Below, in pieces: positions 34,781 through 44,076 of a stretch of DNA of 64,000 bases (the first letter of the stretch is position 1; the number at the start of each line of letters is the position of its first letter). This stretch comes from JAPOUP01 sp026708635. Its GTDB lineage: Bacteria; Pseudomonadota; Alphaproteobacteria; Rhodobacterales; Rhodobacteraceae. The translations under genes were made by a program, and so were the position numbers. The notes beneath the pieces are model-generated. The model saw nothing but the letters and a program-made list of their open reading frames with translations, was not told the origin of the DNA and searched no databases. The DNA is taken from the NCBI GenBank assembly GCA_965200115.1, contig OZ241336.1:992001-1056000 (forward strand). Direction: 5' to 3'.

Positions 34781-35707
34781 TCATGGACCGCTATGCTGGG
34801 TGGTCCTGCTCTCGGGATCGATGAACGTATCGCAGATTGTCTCGTAAGTCCGAAGAACGGACGGATCGTCTTTTCGTTCGTTCCCCAGAATCGCGTAGTA
34901 TTCGGAACGGATTGAGTCAGGCATGGCAATCGCTTTATACACGACGTTTTCGAAACTGATCCGGCGGACACTATCCGGCACCAATGCCACCCCGTAACCG
35001 ACATCCACCATGCTCAGCATGGAGAGCGACTGCGCGACATGTTGAACGTAATGTGGTCGGATACTCTCAGACGCGAACAGGGTTGTTAGCAGTTCGTAGC
35101 CGTACCATCCGCCATCCGGCGAGTACATCAGAAAGTCCTGCTCATCGAGATCGCTGATCGAGAGTTCAGTCCGGTCGGCAAAGGGATGTGAAATGGGTAC
35201 AGCGAGAACGAATGGTTCGGAATACAGCAAGCACTTGCAGCATTGAAGGTTGCCATCATGTTTACGCATGATCCCGATATCGATCTGCCCAGAATTCAAG
35301 GCCGCGACTTGCGGAAGTATCAGCATTTCATGAAGTAGCACCCGGATCTCCGGCAGTGTTTCCGACAATGTGGTGAGGATACGCGGGAACAGAGGCAGGA
35401 TAGCGGCCGGAACTGCGCCAATGCTTACGTTTCCGAGATGTCCGCTGGCGATCGCCCGCGCGATGTACCGCGCATCCTCGGCGCGTTTCAGCAATTCTCG
35501 GGCCTCGATAAGAAACCTCTCGCCACTCGGTGTAAGCTGGATGGCGCGGCCTTTACGGTCGAACAGTTCCACCCCAAGTTGGCGCTCAAGTATTTGTACC
35601 TGCCTACTGACAGGTGGCTGGGTCATATTCAGCCGTTCGGCCGCACGATGAAAGTTCATTTCCGTCGCGACGGCCACGAAACATCGGATCTGATGCAATT
35701 CGAACAA
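34781..35707 (-). CDS. LysR-family transcriptional regulator
   Basis: 308 residues. N-terminal winged helix-turn-helix (FHRAAERLNMTQPPVSRQVQ and LEQLGVELFDRKGR-like wing at about 40-55) and a C-terminal co-inducer domain from about residue 90. It lies downstream of the TRAP/dehydratase genes on the same strand and probably controls them in response to the sugar acid or an intermediate. An ISKra4 element now sits 81 bases upstream of its start and IS5 copy 2 follows its stop, so its own expression may be disturbed. Confidence 0.9.
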   Translation of the reverse strand: MFELHQIRCFVAVATEMNFHRAAERLNMTQPPVSRQVQILERQLGVELFDRKGRAIQLTPSGERFLIEARELLKRAEDARYIARAIASGHLGNVSIGAVPAAILPLFPRILTTLSETLPEIRVLLHEMLILPQVAALNSGQIDIGIMRKHDGNLQCCKCLLYSEPFVLAVPISHPFADRTELSISDLDEQDFLMYSPDGGWYGYELLTTLFASESIRPHYVQHVAQSLSMLSMVDVGYGVALVPDSVRRISFENVVYKAIAMPDSIRSEYYAILGNERKDDPSVLRTYETICDTFIDPESRTTQHSGP

Positions 35708-35897
35708 GAAGAACCCCGATCTCGCGTGTTCCTCAATAAGTCACATTGCCTTCAATATCGCCTGGATGCAAGCGGCGCAGTGGATCTGGGTGTACGACAA
35801 TTTTGTGACCAATCGTCATTTCCGGCGCGTTCCTTGCGTTCGCGGCGCATTTTCTTGTAACAGTAATATATCCGGTTACCGCACGTAGGAGACACCG

Positions 35898-36255
35898 ATG
35901 GCCGATATCCAGGTTCTTGAGCGACGACGCGATCAGGCCCGGCAACGGTTCGCGGCACTGGGCGACCTGCGCCCCGGAGCGCTGTCGCGGACAGCCTCGA
36001 AGTGCGGCAAGCCGAACTGTCACTGCGCCAGGGACGGTGATCCCGGTCATCCCGGGCACGTTCTCCACCGCTCGCTTGATGGCCGGCACAGGACAGTCCG
36101 CATCCGCGCGCACGAGCCGCATCCGCGCGCACGAGGTGGAGGCAACACGTCAGCAGGTTGAGGAGTACCGCCGCTTCAAGGCGCTGTCGCTGGAGTTCCT
36201 TGAGGCCAGTGAGGCGCTGGCGCAGGCGAGACTGGAAGACGGGCGGGGCGCCAAA
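35898..36255 (+). pseudogene. ISKra4 accessory ORF, frameshifted and cut by IS110
   Basis: Begins MADIQVLERRRDQARQRFAA and has the cysteine motif SKCGKPNCHCARDGDPGH found in the small protein (DUF6788-type) that precedes ISKra4 transposases. A perfect 19-bp tandem duplication at 36098-36135 shifts the frame. Past it the protein continues as VEEYRRFKALSLEFLEASEA and LAQARLEDGRGAKK, where the IS110-like element enters. Confidence 0.75.
36098..36135. repeat. 19-bp perfect tandem duplication
   Basis: CCGCATCCGCGCGCACGAG occurs twice in a row (36098-36116, 36117-36135). Removing one copy restores the reading frame of the ISKra4 accessory ORF. Confidence 0.9.
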
Positions 36256-37679
36256 AAAGCATCCATGTTTCGGTTCAAGCCCTGATCCGGGTTTTTTGAA
36301 CGGTTTCCGGGCCTCCGGATCCGGGTTCTGCACACCGCTTTCCACCGGCGTGCGCCGCGCGGGCAGGCGGCGGCGGTCCGGCCGCGGGGCGCGGCCGGTC
36401 GGTCGGTCCGGTCCGGCGCCGGGCGTCAGGCGGCGTTGGCCGTGCGGTCCTCCCACATGCGCCGGTCGCGGAGAGGGACGTTCGCGGTGACGACCGGTTT
36501 CCGCATGACCGCGGTCACCGCGGCCCTGTGGCGCCTGCCCCTTTCCCTGAGCCGGCGGTGGAGCGCCTTCATCTCCGGGCTGAACGTGCGGGCCGCCATC
36601 GCCGCCATGCGGGGGACGTCCCCCGGACGCCCGCGCCCGCCGCTGACGTGGCGCCCGCCCCTCAGGGTGCCGCTGCCGCGGGCGAAGGGGGCCACGCCGA
36701 CCGGGGCGGCGGCCTGGCGGTTGCCGATCGCGCCCGGCCCGCCCGTCCAGGCGACGGGGACGCCGCCGTGACCGGGCCGATCCCCGGCACGGAGGTCAGG
36801 ATGCGGTGGCTCTCCGCCAGGCTCTCCGAGTCCCTGACCGGCTCCCCGGTCCGCCGGTCGTACCCGCGGACGGCGGCGTCCGGCTCCTCCAGCACCCTCC
36901 GGACGGGCCCGTCGGGTTCCGGATCGCCGGCCCCGCCCGGAACCGCCCCCAGTTCCGCGCGCCGGTCGACGGGGGCCCCGCGCGGGACGAGCATGTCGCG
37001 GAGCCTGTCGACGGTCACGTCGGCCGGCGCCGTGGCCGCCATGTCCGGGAACGCGGCACTGAGGGCCGCGGGCACCCCCGCGCCGGCCCTGTCGGTCCTC
37101 CCCGGCGCGCCGCTGGCCCCGGGGAGGTCCCGGCACCGCCGGGGGTTGACGACGACGACCCGGAAGCCCCGGTCGCGCGGCGACCGCGCAACGCCGCGGT
37201 GCATCCGCCCCGTGGCCTCCATGACGGCCCGCTCCGCCCCGCCGTCCCTGGGGAGGCGGGCGGCCCTGCGGAAGCCGTCCGCGTCGTTGGTGGCGGTGTC
37301 GTCCCTACCGTCGGGTGAATGTTCAGGGTGCGCTTGCCCGCGTCGATTCCAGCGACTGCGGCGGTCATGGTCTCCCGCTCCCATTCCCGCGACGGTCCGG
37401 TTCCCGGACCCGGCATCCATCGGGACGCGGGAGGCTGGCGGGAGGGCGGGCCGACCGCGCTCCCGGACGGATCCGCGCGCGCGATCCAAGACGGTTCCGG
37501 TCCGACCAGCCCTGCGGGGTCTCGCCCCGCACCGCCGCCGCCAGGCCTGGCGGCGGCGGTCCCGGCACCGGCATCGACCGAAGAGGCGGCGGGAGCAGGG
37601 GACGGTTTCCCAACGGGAATCCGCCCCCGGCCTTTCAACGGCCCCATCCCCCGGTCAGTGCTGATTCGCCGAGCATACG
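36256..37679 (-). mobile_element. IS110-family (IS1111-like) element, copy B, nested in ISKra4
   Basis: 1,424 bp, the reverse complement of copy A at 14864-16287 with few differences. It is inserted between a run of A (36253-36255 side) and a run of G (37680 side) inside the ISKra4 element. Joining the flanks gives AAAAAA-GGGGGG and restores the downstream reading GGFTAAFREEIS. No obvious target duplication. Confidence 0.85.
36426..37368 (-). pseudogene. IS110-family transposase, two frameshifts (copy B)
   Basis: Same arrangement as copy A: start MTAAVAGIDAGKRTLNIHP at 37368 (Val to Ala change after GID), then AVMEATGRMHRGVARSPRDR and SVPGIGPVTAAS in a second frame, and AIGNRQAAAPVGVAPFARGS with AVTAVMRKPVVTANVPLRD in a third. 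The two frame switches are at the same places as in copy A. Confidence 0.8.
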
Positions 37680-37684
37680 GGGGG

Positions 37685-39013
37685 GGGGCTTCACGGCGGC
37701 GTTCCGGGAAGAGATTTCGAAGGACGTCGAGCGCCTGATCGCCGGACCGGTAGACGGCCTGGATTTCGAAGTTCCCGAGCGTGCTGTCCGAGAGGCGGCG
37801 CTTGGCACGGCGGCCTCGCTTCTGGCGGCCCGGCTGAACGCTGGCCTTTCGGACGGCGAGGCGGCTGAACTGACATGTGACCGCGGCGGCGTCAGTCACC
37901 GCCGAGGGCGTCGTTCCAAGAGCTTTGTCACGGCTCTTGGGCCCGTGGACCCTGGAACGGGCGTGGTATCATTGCGATGCATGTGGCGGCGGCTTCAGCC
38001 CGCGTGACCGGGCACTTGGTCTGGAGGGGCATGGTCTGTCGCCCGGGGTTCTGCGGATGGTCGCGGTGACGGCGGCGGAGCTGAGCTTCGCCAGAAGCGG
38101 CACGCTGTTGCGCGAACTTGCCGGTCCTGGGATCGAAGCCAAGCAGGTGGAACGCCAGGCCGAAGCCCTGGGTGGCGAGATCGCGCGTGACGGGAGAAAC
38201 GTCATCGAGGTGGAGCCGACGGCCGCGGCGACGCTCTATCCTGGTCTTGACGGGACCGGGATTCCGGTGCGCGGGGCGGAGACGGAGGGCGTGAGGGGCA
38301 AGCGGGCGGACGGCACGGCGAGGACGCGCGGGGCCAGGCTCGCCACCATCCGGTCAGCCGACGGCCGCGACAGGGAAGGCGAACCGATCCGCGATGCCGG
38401 GTCCGTCACCCACAACGCCGCCATTGAATCCATCGCCACCCGCGATACCGACACGGAGCCCGCGGCCTTTGCCCGGCGGGTCCTGCGCGAGATGGAGCGC
38501 CGCGACTTCTTCGGCGTCGAACGGCGGGCCGCTCTCGGCGACGGCGCCGCCTGGACATGGAACTTCGCCGACGGGCGTGTGCCGGTCGCCATCCAGACTG
38601 TCGATATCTTCCACGCCAGGCAGCATGCGTTCGATGCCGCCAGGGCACTCTACGGAAAGAACGGCGATCTCGCCCGCCAGTGGGGCGGGCGGCGGCGCGA
38701 CGAACTCGATCAGGGGCGCCTCGACCTTGTGATCGCCGAGCTTCACAAACATGCGGACCACTGCGGGGAAGCGGCCCGCAACGTCACCTACTTCCAGAGC
38801 AATCGCGCACGCATGGACTACCCCCGGTTCCGGGCCCAGGGCCTGTGCGTCTCCACCGGGGCGGTCGAGGGAGCGTGCAGGTCAGTCATCGCCGACCGTC
38901 TGAAGAACGGCGGCATGCACTGGACCGTCCGTGGCGCCAACAACACCATCGCCCTGCGATGCGCCGTTCACGGCAATCGCTTCGACGACTTCCGGGAACG
39001 ACGCACTGCCTGA
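37685..39013 (+). pseudogene. ISKra4-family transposase, single frameshift
   Basis: N-terminal part GGFTAAFREEISKDVERL and EAALGTAASLLAARLNAGLS runs to about 37945. A one-base insertion near 37945-37950 (extra G in GTGGACCCTGG) moves the frame to LERAWYHCDACGGGFSPRDR, which then stays open to 39013 with TLYPGLDGTGIPVRG, YGKNGDLARQW and LKNGGMHWTVRGANNTIALR, the characteristic ISKra4 C-terminus. The zinc-finger-like CDAC pair follows the frameshift. An intact 378-residue C-terminal frame remains. Confidence 0.85.
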
Positions 39014-39122
39014 CCCAAGCAAGGTCGCCGCACAAATTTGTCGTACACCCAGTGGATCTGTCATGCTGCTTGAGGATAGGTCGCAGAGGCTTAGCTTGAG
39101 AATATGGCTATGGCGGTCGGGA

Positions 39123-40400
39123 TCAGCCACTGTAAAGATCGGGAATAAAGAGAACGACCGTAGGCACGAACGTAACAATGGCGAGCACTAAAAACAGCGC
39201 CAGTAGGAACGGCCACACTTCCTTCAGGAAGGACTCCATCTTTATGTCCGCAATCCCCATCATGATGAACATGATCACTCCGACCGGGGGCGTAATCAGG
39301 CCGATCATCAGGTTAATAGTCACAATAACGCCGAATTGGATCAGATCGACCCCAATGGATTCCACAAGCGGCGCCAAGATCGGCAAGACCAGAATTAGGA
39401 CAACAATTGGTTCAAGAAAACAACCGAGAAGCAAGAGCAACGCATTTATAAGCAGGAGGATAACCCACGTTTGATCGGACACCGAAAGAAAGACGCTTGC
39501 GATCTCCTGTGGGACACCCTCACGGCTGAGAATCCACCCGTAAAGAGATCCTGTCGCAACAATAAATAGCAAGCGGGCTGTATCCCGCCCAACCTTCAGG
39601 ATCGCCAGGGCCAGCTCGGACCAAGAAATGGATCGATACCCGAATTTTGCAAGTAAAAAAGCGTAGAGTGCGGCAACAGCAGCAGCCTCTGTCGGTGTAA
39701 AAACCCCACCCAGAATTCCACCGAGAATGATGGCTGGAAGCACCAACACTGGCACAGAACGAACGAATTCCCGTCCCAGTTCCCTATAACCTACCCAAGC
39801 CTGCATCGGGTAGCTCCTCCGCTTCGATAGAACAAACGACGCAGCCATCAGGAACAATCCCATGAGAACGCCGGGCACGATGCCGGCAAGAAACAGTTTG
39901 CCCACCGAAACACCGGCAACGCTGGCGTATACGACGAAGGGAATGCTGGGCGGAATAATGGGCCCGATCGTAGCGGCAGCACCCGAGATTGCAGCTGCGA
40001 AACTCGGTGCGTAACCCGCACCCTTCATCATCTCAATCTGCAGTCGTCCAAGTCCGGCCGCATCCGCAACTGCTGATCCGCTGATACCGGCCATCAGCAT
40101 GTTCGAGATCACGCCCATATGGGCAAGCCCGCCGCGGACGTGACCAACGAGCGCCGTAGAGAATCGGATGAGGCGACCCATGATTCCGGACTGGTTCATG
40201 ATCTCTGCCGCAAGGAAGAAGAAGGGGATGGCGAGCATCACGTAGTGATCAGCGCCGGAGATCATTCGCTGAGGAATGGTCACCAGCGGAATGTCCCCAC
40301 TGACCATGACGTATATGACTGAGGTGGAGAGAAAAGCAAAACCTACGGGAATACCGAGAAGAATAAAGCTCAGCATGCCGAACAATAGGAATAGGATCAT
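39123..40400 (-). CDS. dctM: TRAP transporter large permease (DctM)
   Basis: 425-residue inner-membrane protein with about twelve helices. Family blocks are FGMLSFILLGIPVGFAFL, GISGSAVADAAGLGRLQIEM and PPSIPFVVYASVAGVSVGKL, plus the C-terminal GLITPPVGVIMFIMMGIAD. It forms the Na+-coupled channel with DctQ and receives substrate from DctP. It is followed directly by the ISKra4 insertion region. Confidence 0.94.
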   Translation of the reverse strand: MILFLLFGMLSFILLGIPVGFAFLSTSVIYVMVSGDIPLVTIPQRMISGADHYVMLAIPFFFLAAEIMNQSGIMGRLIRFSTALVGHVRGGLAHMGVISNMLMAGISGSAVADAAGLGRLQIEMMKGAGYAPSFAAAISGAAATIGPIIPPSIPFVVYASVAGVSVGKLFLAGIVPGVLMGLFLMAASFVLSKRRSYPMQAWVGYRELGREFVRSVPVLVLPAIILGGILGGVFTPTEAAAVAALYAFLLAKFGYRSISWSELALAILKVGRDTARLLFIVATGSLYGWILSREGVPQEIASVFLSVSDQTWVILLLINALLLLLGCFLEPIVVLILVLPILAPLVESIGVDLIQFGVIVTINLMIGLITPPVGVIMFIMMGIADIKMESFLKEVWPFLLALFLVLAIVTFVPTVVLFIPDLYSG

Positions 40401-40401
40401 C

Positions 40402-40950
40402 TCATCCCTCGCTCATATGGGATCCGGAAGGCCTCGACCCTTCGAGCGTTTTCTGTGATGGCCGGCTATCTCCGGTCCGGACATACCGGACGATGCTGCG
40501 TAGGACATTGACGATCATCAAAGGTGCTAGGACCGGAAGGACCGCGTACAGAAATCCACGAGAAATACCCATCGCCGGGAACTCGACGAACGACATCCGC
40601 GTGAAAAGTTCCAGCCCGAAGTAGGACAGCACGCCCAGCGACATCAGAACGAGGCCGTTCTTCAACGCAAACAGCAATATCTGAATCGGCCTCGGTGCCA
40701 GGTCTACGAAGACCAGCACCGCCATGTGACTGTCGTCCCGCAGAACGACCGCAGTGCCGATAATTGTCATCCATATGAACAGCAACGTGGCGAACTCGTC
40801 CACCCAGCCGATCGGATCATTGAACACGAAGCGAAGTACGACATTCATGAGAATCGCGCTCGAGGTAACTACGACTGTCACCCCGAGCGCTATGTCGCTC
40901 ACCAAGTCAAGCAGTCGAAGAGGCGTGAACTTCAAAGCAGTTCGTCTCAT
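40402..40950 (-). CDS. dctQ: TRAP transporter small permease (DctQ)
   Basis: 182 residues with four hydrophobic helices and the family core FNDPIGWVDEFATLLFIWMT. The start overlaps the dctP stop by 4 bases, and one base separates it from dctM. The C-terminal tail is polar (SQKTLEGSRPSGSHMSEG). Confidence 0.92.
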   Translation of the reverse strand: MRRTALKFTPLRLLDLVSDIALGVTVVVTSSAILMNVVLRFVFNDPIGWVDEFATLLFIWMTIIGTAVVLRDDSHMAVLVFVDLAPRPIQILLFALKNGLVLMSLGVLSYFGLELFTRMSFVEFPAMGISRGFLYAVLPVLAPLMIVNVLRSIVRYVRTGDSRPSQKTLEGSRPSGSHMSEG

Positions 40951-41948
40951 TCACGCGCTGCATCCCGTGCAGCAAGGAGCCGGTCCAGGAATCCTTCTGA
41001 CCATTTCTCCAGGATCTTGGGGTCGCGGCAAGCATCCTTTGTGGCTTCCTGGAAAGCTTTTACATCAGGTTCGACAACCTTCGTGCCACCGCTCTCGATC
41101 GTCTTCAAAGCCTGTTCACGGCTCTTGTCGACGAGCCCGTTCTGCCAGTCGCCAGCGTCGACCGCAGCCTGTAACAGAATCTTCTGGTTCTCTTCGGAAA
41201 GGCTCTGGAAAACAGACTCATTGATCACAACGGCCTGGCTTTGAATGATGTGGCCAGTCAGCGAAACATAATCCTGAACTTCGTGGAAGCTCCGCTTAAC
41301 GATGTTATTGGCAGGATTTTCTTGACCGTCGATCACACCGGTCTCAAGGGCGGTGTAAACCTCGGCGATCGGCATCGGTGTCGGGCTACCACCCATTGTC
41401 CGAATGGTCGCCATGTAGATCGGGTTCGGCTGGACACGGATTTTGAGGCCCTTCATATCGGCTGGAGTTCGAACTTCGTGACCTTTGGTCGTCAGTTCAC
41501 GGCGTCCGAACAACCAGCCCATATCGAGAACTCGAAGACCCCTCAACTCCAGGAGCTTTTCGCTAAGTTCCTTGCCGATATCGCCACGTACGACCTTCAG
41601 GATATGGTCGTTGCTGTCCCAGATAAACGGACAGGTGAGCGCGTCCAGATCCGCGAGAAAACGCCCCAGCCCGCCCGTGCTGCCCTCGAACATGTCGATG
41701 CTACCGAGAAGGACACCCTCAAGGATGTCCTGTTCACCACCCAACTGAGAATTCGGGAAGGGCTGGATCTCAACCTCACCATTCGTCCGCTCTTTGACGA
41801 TTCTCGCGAAATACTGGAGCCCCTGATCGGCAGGCATTTCCAATGCGGTGGTGCTAGCGATCCGCAGAACTGTTTTTGCGCTCACCGTATTGGTGGCCAT
41901 CAGCAGGATAGCAGCGCAGACCCCTGCCAGTCTAATAAGATTGTTCAT
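40947..41948 (-). CDS. dctP: TRAP transporter solute-binding protein (DctP)
   Basis: 333 residues with signal peptide (IRLAGVCAAILLMATNTVSA). The ligand-binding arginine lies in DMKGLKIRVQPNPIYM, the usual carboxylate-binding site, and GSPTPMPIAEVYTALETGVI and GQENPANNI are family blocks. The substrate is probably a sugar acid given the enolase-superfamily neighbour. ATG at 41948 preferred over the frame start at 41984, which lacks a signal. Confidence 0.93.
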   Translation of the reverse strand: MNNLIRLAGVCAAILLMATNTVSAKTVLRIASTTALEMPADQGLQYFARIVKERTNGEVEIQPFPNSQLGGEQDILEGVLLGSIDMFEGSTGGLGRFLADLDALTCPFIWDSNDHILKVVRGDIGKELSEKLLELRGLRVLDMGWLFGRRELTTKGHEVRTPADMKGLKIRVQPNPIYMATIRTMGGSPTPMPIAEVYTALETGVIDGQENPANNIVKRSFHEVQDYVSLTGHIIQSQAVVINESVFQSLSEENQKILLQAAVDAGDWQNGLVDKSREQALKTIESGGTKVVEPDVKAFQEATKDACRDPKILEKWSEGFLDRLLAARDAARE

Positions 41949-41980
41949 AGCTAGTCTCCTAATCTGAGTTTTGCTCGAAC

Positions 41981-43075
41981 TCACTGATCTCGGAGCGACT
42001 TCCTGGCGAGGTCGCTCAGCTCAAGACCATGTCCGGGCCTGTCGGACAACCATAGTACACCGTCCCTCAGCTCGGGCTGTCCAGCGAACATCGGGCGGGT
42101 CCATTCCTTGTATTCGGCGACAAGTCCATTCGGGACCGCCGCGACAAGTTGAGCTTGAAACTCGGGAAGTAGATGACTGACGACGGGAACCTCGTGCGCC
42201 TCGGCCAATGCCGCAATCTTCATCCACTGAGTGATTCCGCCGGCGAGCATGACATCAATCATCAAGATATCGACCGACCCCCGTTCGAGCATCAAGCGGA
42301 ATGGCGCAAGGCCCCAGTTACTCTCGCCTGCCATGATCGGCATGGAGCAATGCTGGCGGAGCTGTGCCATGCCAACATAGTCGTCCGCGCGGATAGGATC
42401 CTCGATCCAGAGGAAATCGATCTCCTGAAGGAGGACGCAAATCTGCCTGGCCTGTCCGACCCGCCATCGATTGTTGATATCTGCCACCAATCGGACGTCA
42501 TCGCCGATCGCGTCCCGGATCAGACGAGCCCGCTGCAGTTCCCTCTTAGGTGTGCTGCCAGGCCCAAGCGAAAGGTGCATCTTGATCTGGCGAAAGCCTT
42601 TGTCCTTAAGATTGATAGCGGACTTTATGGCAACGTCGTCCGGGATATCCCGGTGAACTGGACCACTGGCATACGTCTCCACATGGTTACGGAAGCCGCC
42701 GAGAAGTTTCCATAGAGGCAGTCCCGCCGCTTTGCCCTTTATGTCCCAGAGCGCAAGATCGATTGCCGATACCGCAAGCCGGGAAATCCCGCCAGCGAAC
42801 TGCACATGGCAATGACCAGCGAGTTTCGCCGCGATCTCCTCCGTCCTTGCAGGATCGCTACCGATGATCAGGTCGCCGAGTTCCCGAGTCGTGGCATCCA
42901 TCGCCGGGGCGAGCCCAAAATGCGCAAAGCCAACACCCAGGCCTTCCAGACCACAGTCGGTCTCGACCCGCACGAGGGTGATGTGTCGAGTTTTCGGCTG
43001 ACGGGCGCCTTCGATGGCTAGTTCGTCCCGGTCCTCAACCGCGATCGTGTCGACTTTGACGGTTCTGATCTTCAA
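41981..43075 (-). CDS. Enolase-superfamily (mandelate racemase/muconate lactonizing-like) sugar-acid dehydratase
   Basis: 364 residues. N-terminal capping domain, then barrel with the lysine in FRQIKMHLSLG, metal ligands D in RLVADINNRW, E in LWIEDPI and E in MAGESNWG, and a histidine in PVVSHLLPEFQ. This Lys/His pattern fits acid-sugar dehydratases of the mandelate racemase subgroup. It would dehydrate the imported aldonate or aldarate to a 2-keto-3-deoxy acid. Placed between dctP and the RraA-like gene. The substrate is not known. Confidence 0.85.
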   Translation of the reverse strand: MKIRTVKVDTIAVEDRDELAIEGARQPKTRHITLVRVETDCGLEGLGVGFAHFGLAPAMDATTRELGDLIIGSDPARTEEIAAKLAGHCHVQFAGGISRLAVSAIDLALWDIKGKAAGLPLWKLLGGFRNHVETYASGPVHRDIPDDVAIKSAINLKDKGFRQIKMHLSLGPGSTPKRELQRARLIRDAIGDDVRLVADINNRWRVGQARQICVLLQEIDFLWIEDPIRADDYVGMAQLRQHCSMPIMAGESNWGLAPFRLMLERGSVDILMIDVMLAGGITQWMKIAALAEAHEVPVVSHLLPEFQAQLVAAVPNGLVAEYKEWTRPMFAGQPELRDGVLWLSDRPGHGLELSDLARKSLRDQ

Positions 43076-43368
43076 GGCGGGGTGTTCTCCAATATCGTTG
43101 TATCAACGTTCCGAGCACTCACGGCACCTCTAGTTATTTTGTCCTACGCCGTTGCCTCTGAAGTATTCCGATGCGTCGTCCTATTTTCCAATCCAATGAC
43201 ATCATCTATCGATACCGTTGCCGTATCGATCGAAATCGCCGGCTTACCACTAAGCGGTCGCGAGAGATGGTGTCGCGGCGAGGCCTTGGAGCACATTTTC
43301 GACCCGCGACGGAATGAGAAACGGCGGCCCGAGGACCGCGGCATGCCGCCTCAGCGTCAGGGAAGAAT

Positions 43369-44076
43369 TCAGTGGATGTCTTCCTGTTTCATCAGCGCCT
43401 CTTTCAGAACGGCCGCGGAGAACCCGGGTTTGCAGGACGCCTTGATAACGACCTGCTCGCGCCGCGTAACGAGGTCAACCATTCTCGGAATATCCCGTGC
43501 TACATTTTTGGGAATGACGACCGCACCGTGTTGATCAGCATGGATCAGATCGTCCGGAGATACGTCCATGCCCGCGATGGTCACGGGTGTTCCAAATTGA
43601 ACGACGTGGACGAAGGCGTGCGACGGCTTCACCGATCCCGATATGAACTGGAATCCCTCTGCGCAATCAGGAATATCCCTTACGCAACCGTTCGTGATCG
43701 TCCCAAGCGCTCCCAGTCCCTTGTGCACATTCGACTGCACCTCACCCCAGAACGATCCGTAGCCCGGCACCTGATCGATGTCTTGGACGACGATGATGCT
43801 GGGGCGCGGGTGCATTTCGACGTACTCGAAATAAGCGATACGACGCGCCTTCATTTCATCAGCTGGAAATTGCGCTGGGTGCATCGCCCGGATCGTTGCT
43901 GTACGCGCATACCCGACCATTGGGGGCAGGTCAGGGTAGGAGCAGATGAGAGGGTCGACCGTGTATCCGTATCCGCGGCGTTCTGGGGCCAGGAGTTCGA
44001 GACTATTGCAGATCGTCGGTGTGTCGAATTCTCTCAGGGCGTCGAGATCTGCTTGGGTGAGGTCTTCGTTGCTCAT
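43369..44076 (-). CDS. RraA-like protein (HMG/oxaloacetate aldolase-type)
   Basis: 235 residues from ATG at 44076 (MSNEDLTQADLDALREFDTP). RraA/aldolase fold markers are FDTPTICNSLELL, FWGEVQSNVHKGLGALGTIT, NGCVRDIPDCAEG (G-x(2)-RD substrate motif) and HADQHGAVVIP. Relatives with the RD motif cleave 4-carboxy-4-hydroxy-2-oxo acids, others are RNase E inhibitors. Next to an enolase-superfamily dehydratase, an aldolase or decarboxylase role is more likely. First gene of the operon. Confidence 0.82.
   Translation of the reverse strand: MSNEDLTQADLDALREFDTPTICNSLELLAPERRGYGYTVDPLICSYPDLPPMVGYARTATIRAMHPAQFPADEMKARRIAYFEYVEMHPRPSIIVVQDIDQVPGYGSFWGEVQSNVHKGLGALGTITNGCVRDIPDCAEGFQFISGSVKPSHAFVHVVQFGTPVTIAGMDVSPDDLIHADQHGAVVIPKNVARDIPRMVDLVTRREQVVIKASCKPGFSAAVLKEALMKQEDIH

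Larger units (their letters stand above)
35789..39049 (+). mobile_element. ISKra4-family element interrupted by an IS110-like element
   Basis: Terminal inverted repeats GGTGTACGACAA (35789) and TTGTCGTACACC (ending 39049) bound 3,261 bp. The 11-base sequence CAGTGGATCTG occurs directly on both sides (35778-35788 and 39050-39060), a clean target duplication. Inside are the first ORF of ISKra4 elements, the 1,424-bp IS110-like copy B, and the ISKra4 transposase. Without the insert the element would be 1,837 bp. Confidence 0.85.

Noticed and set aside
36528..37664. Long Pro/Arg/Ala-rich frames across both IS110-like copies
   Set aside because: Low-complexity frames on the opposite or off frame of the transposase; no conserved domain.
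37679..37688. Run of G at the right junction of IS110-like copy B as a phase-variable tract
   Set aside because: It arises at the junction of the element end with the target poly-G and controls no intact gene.
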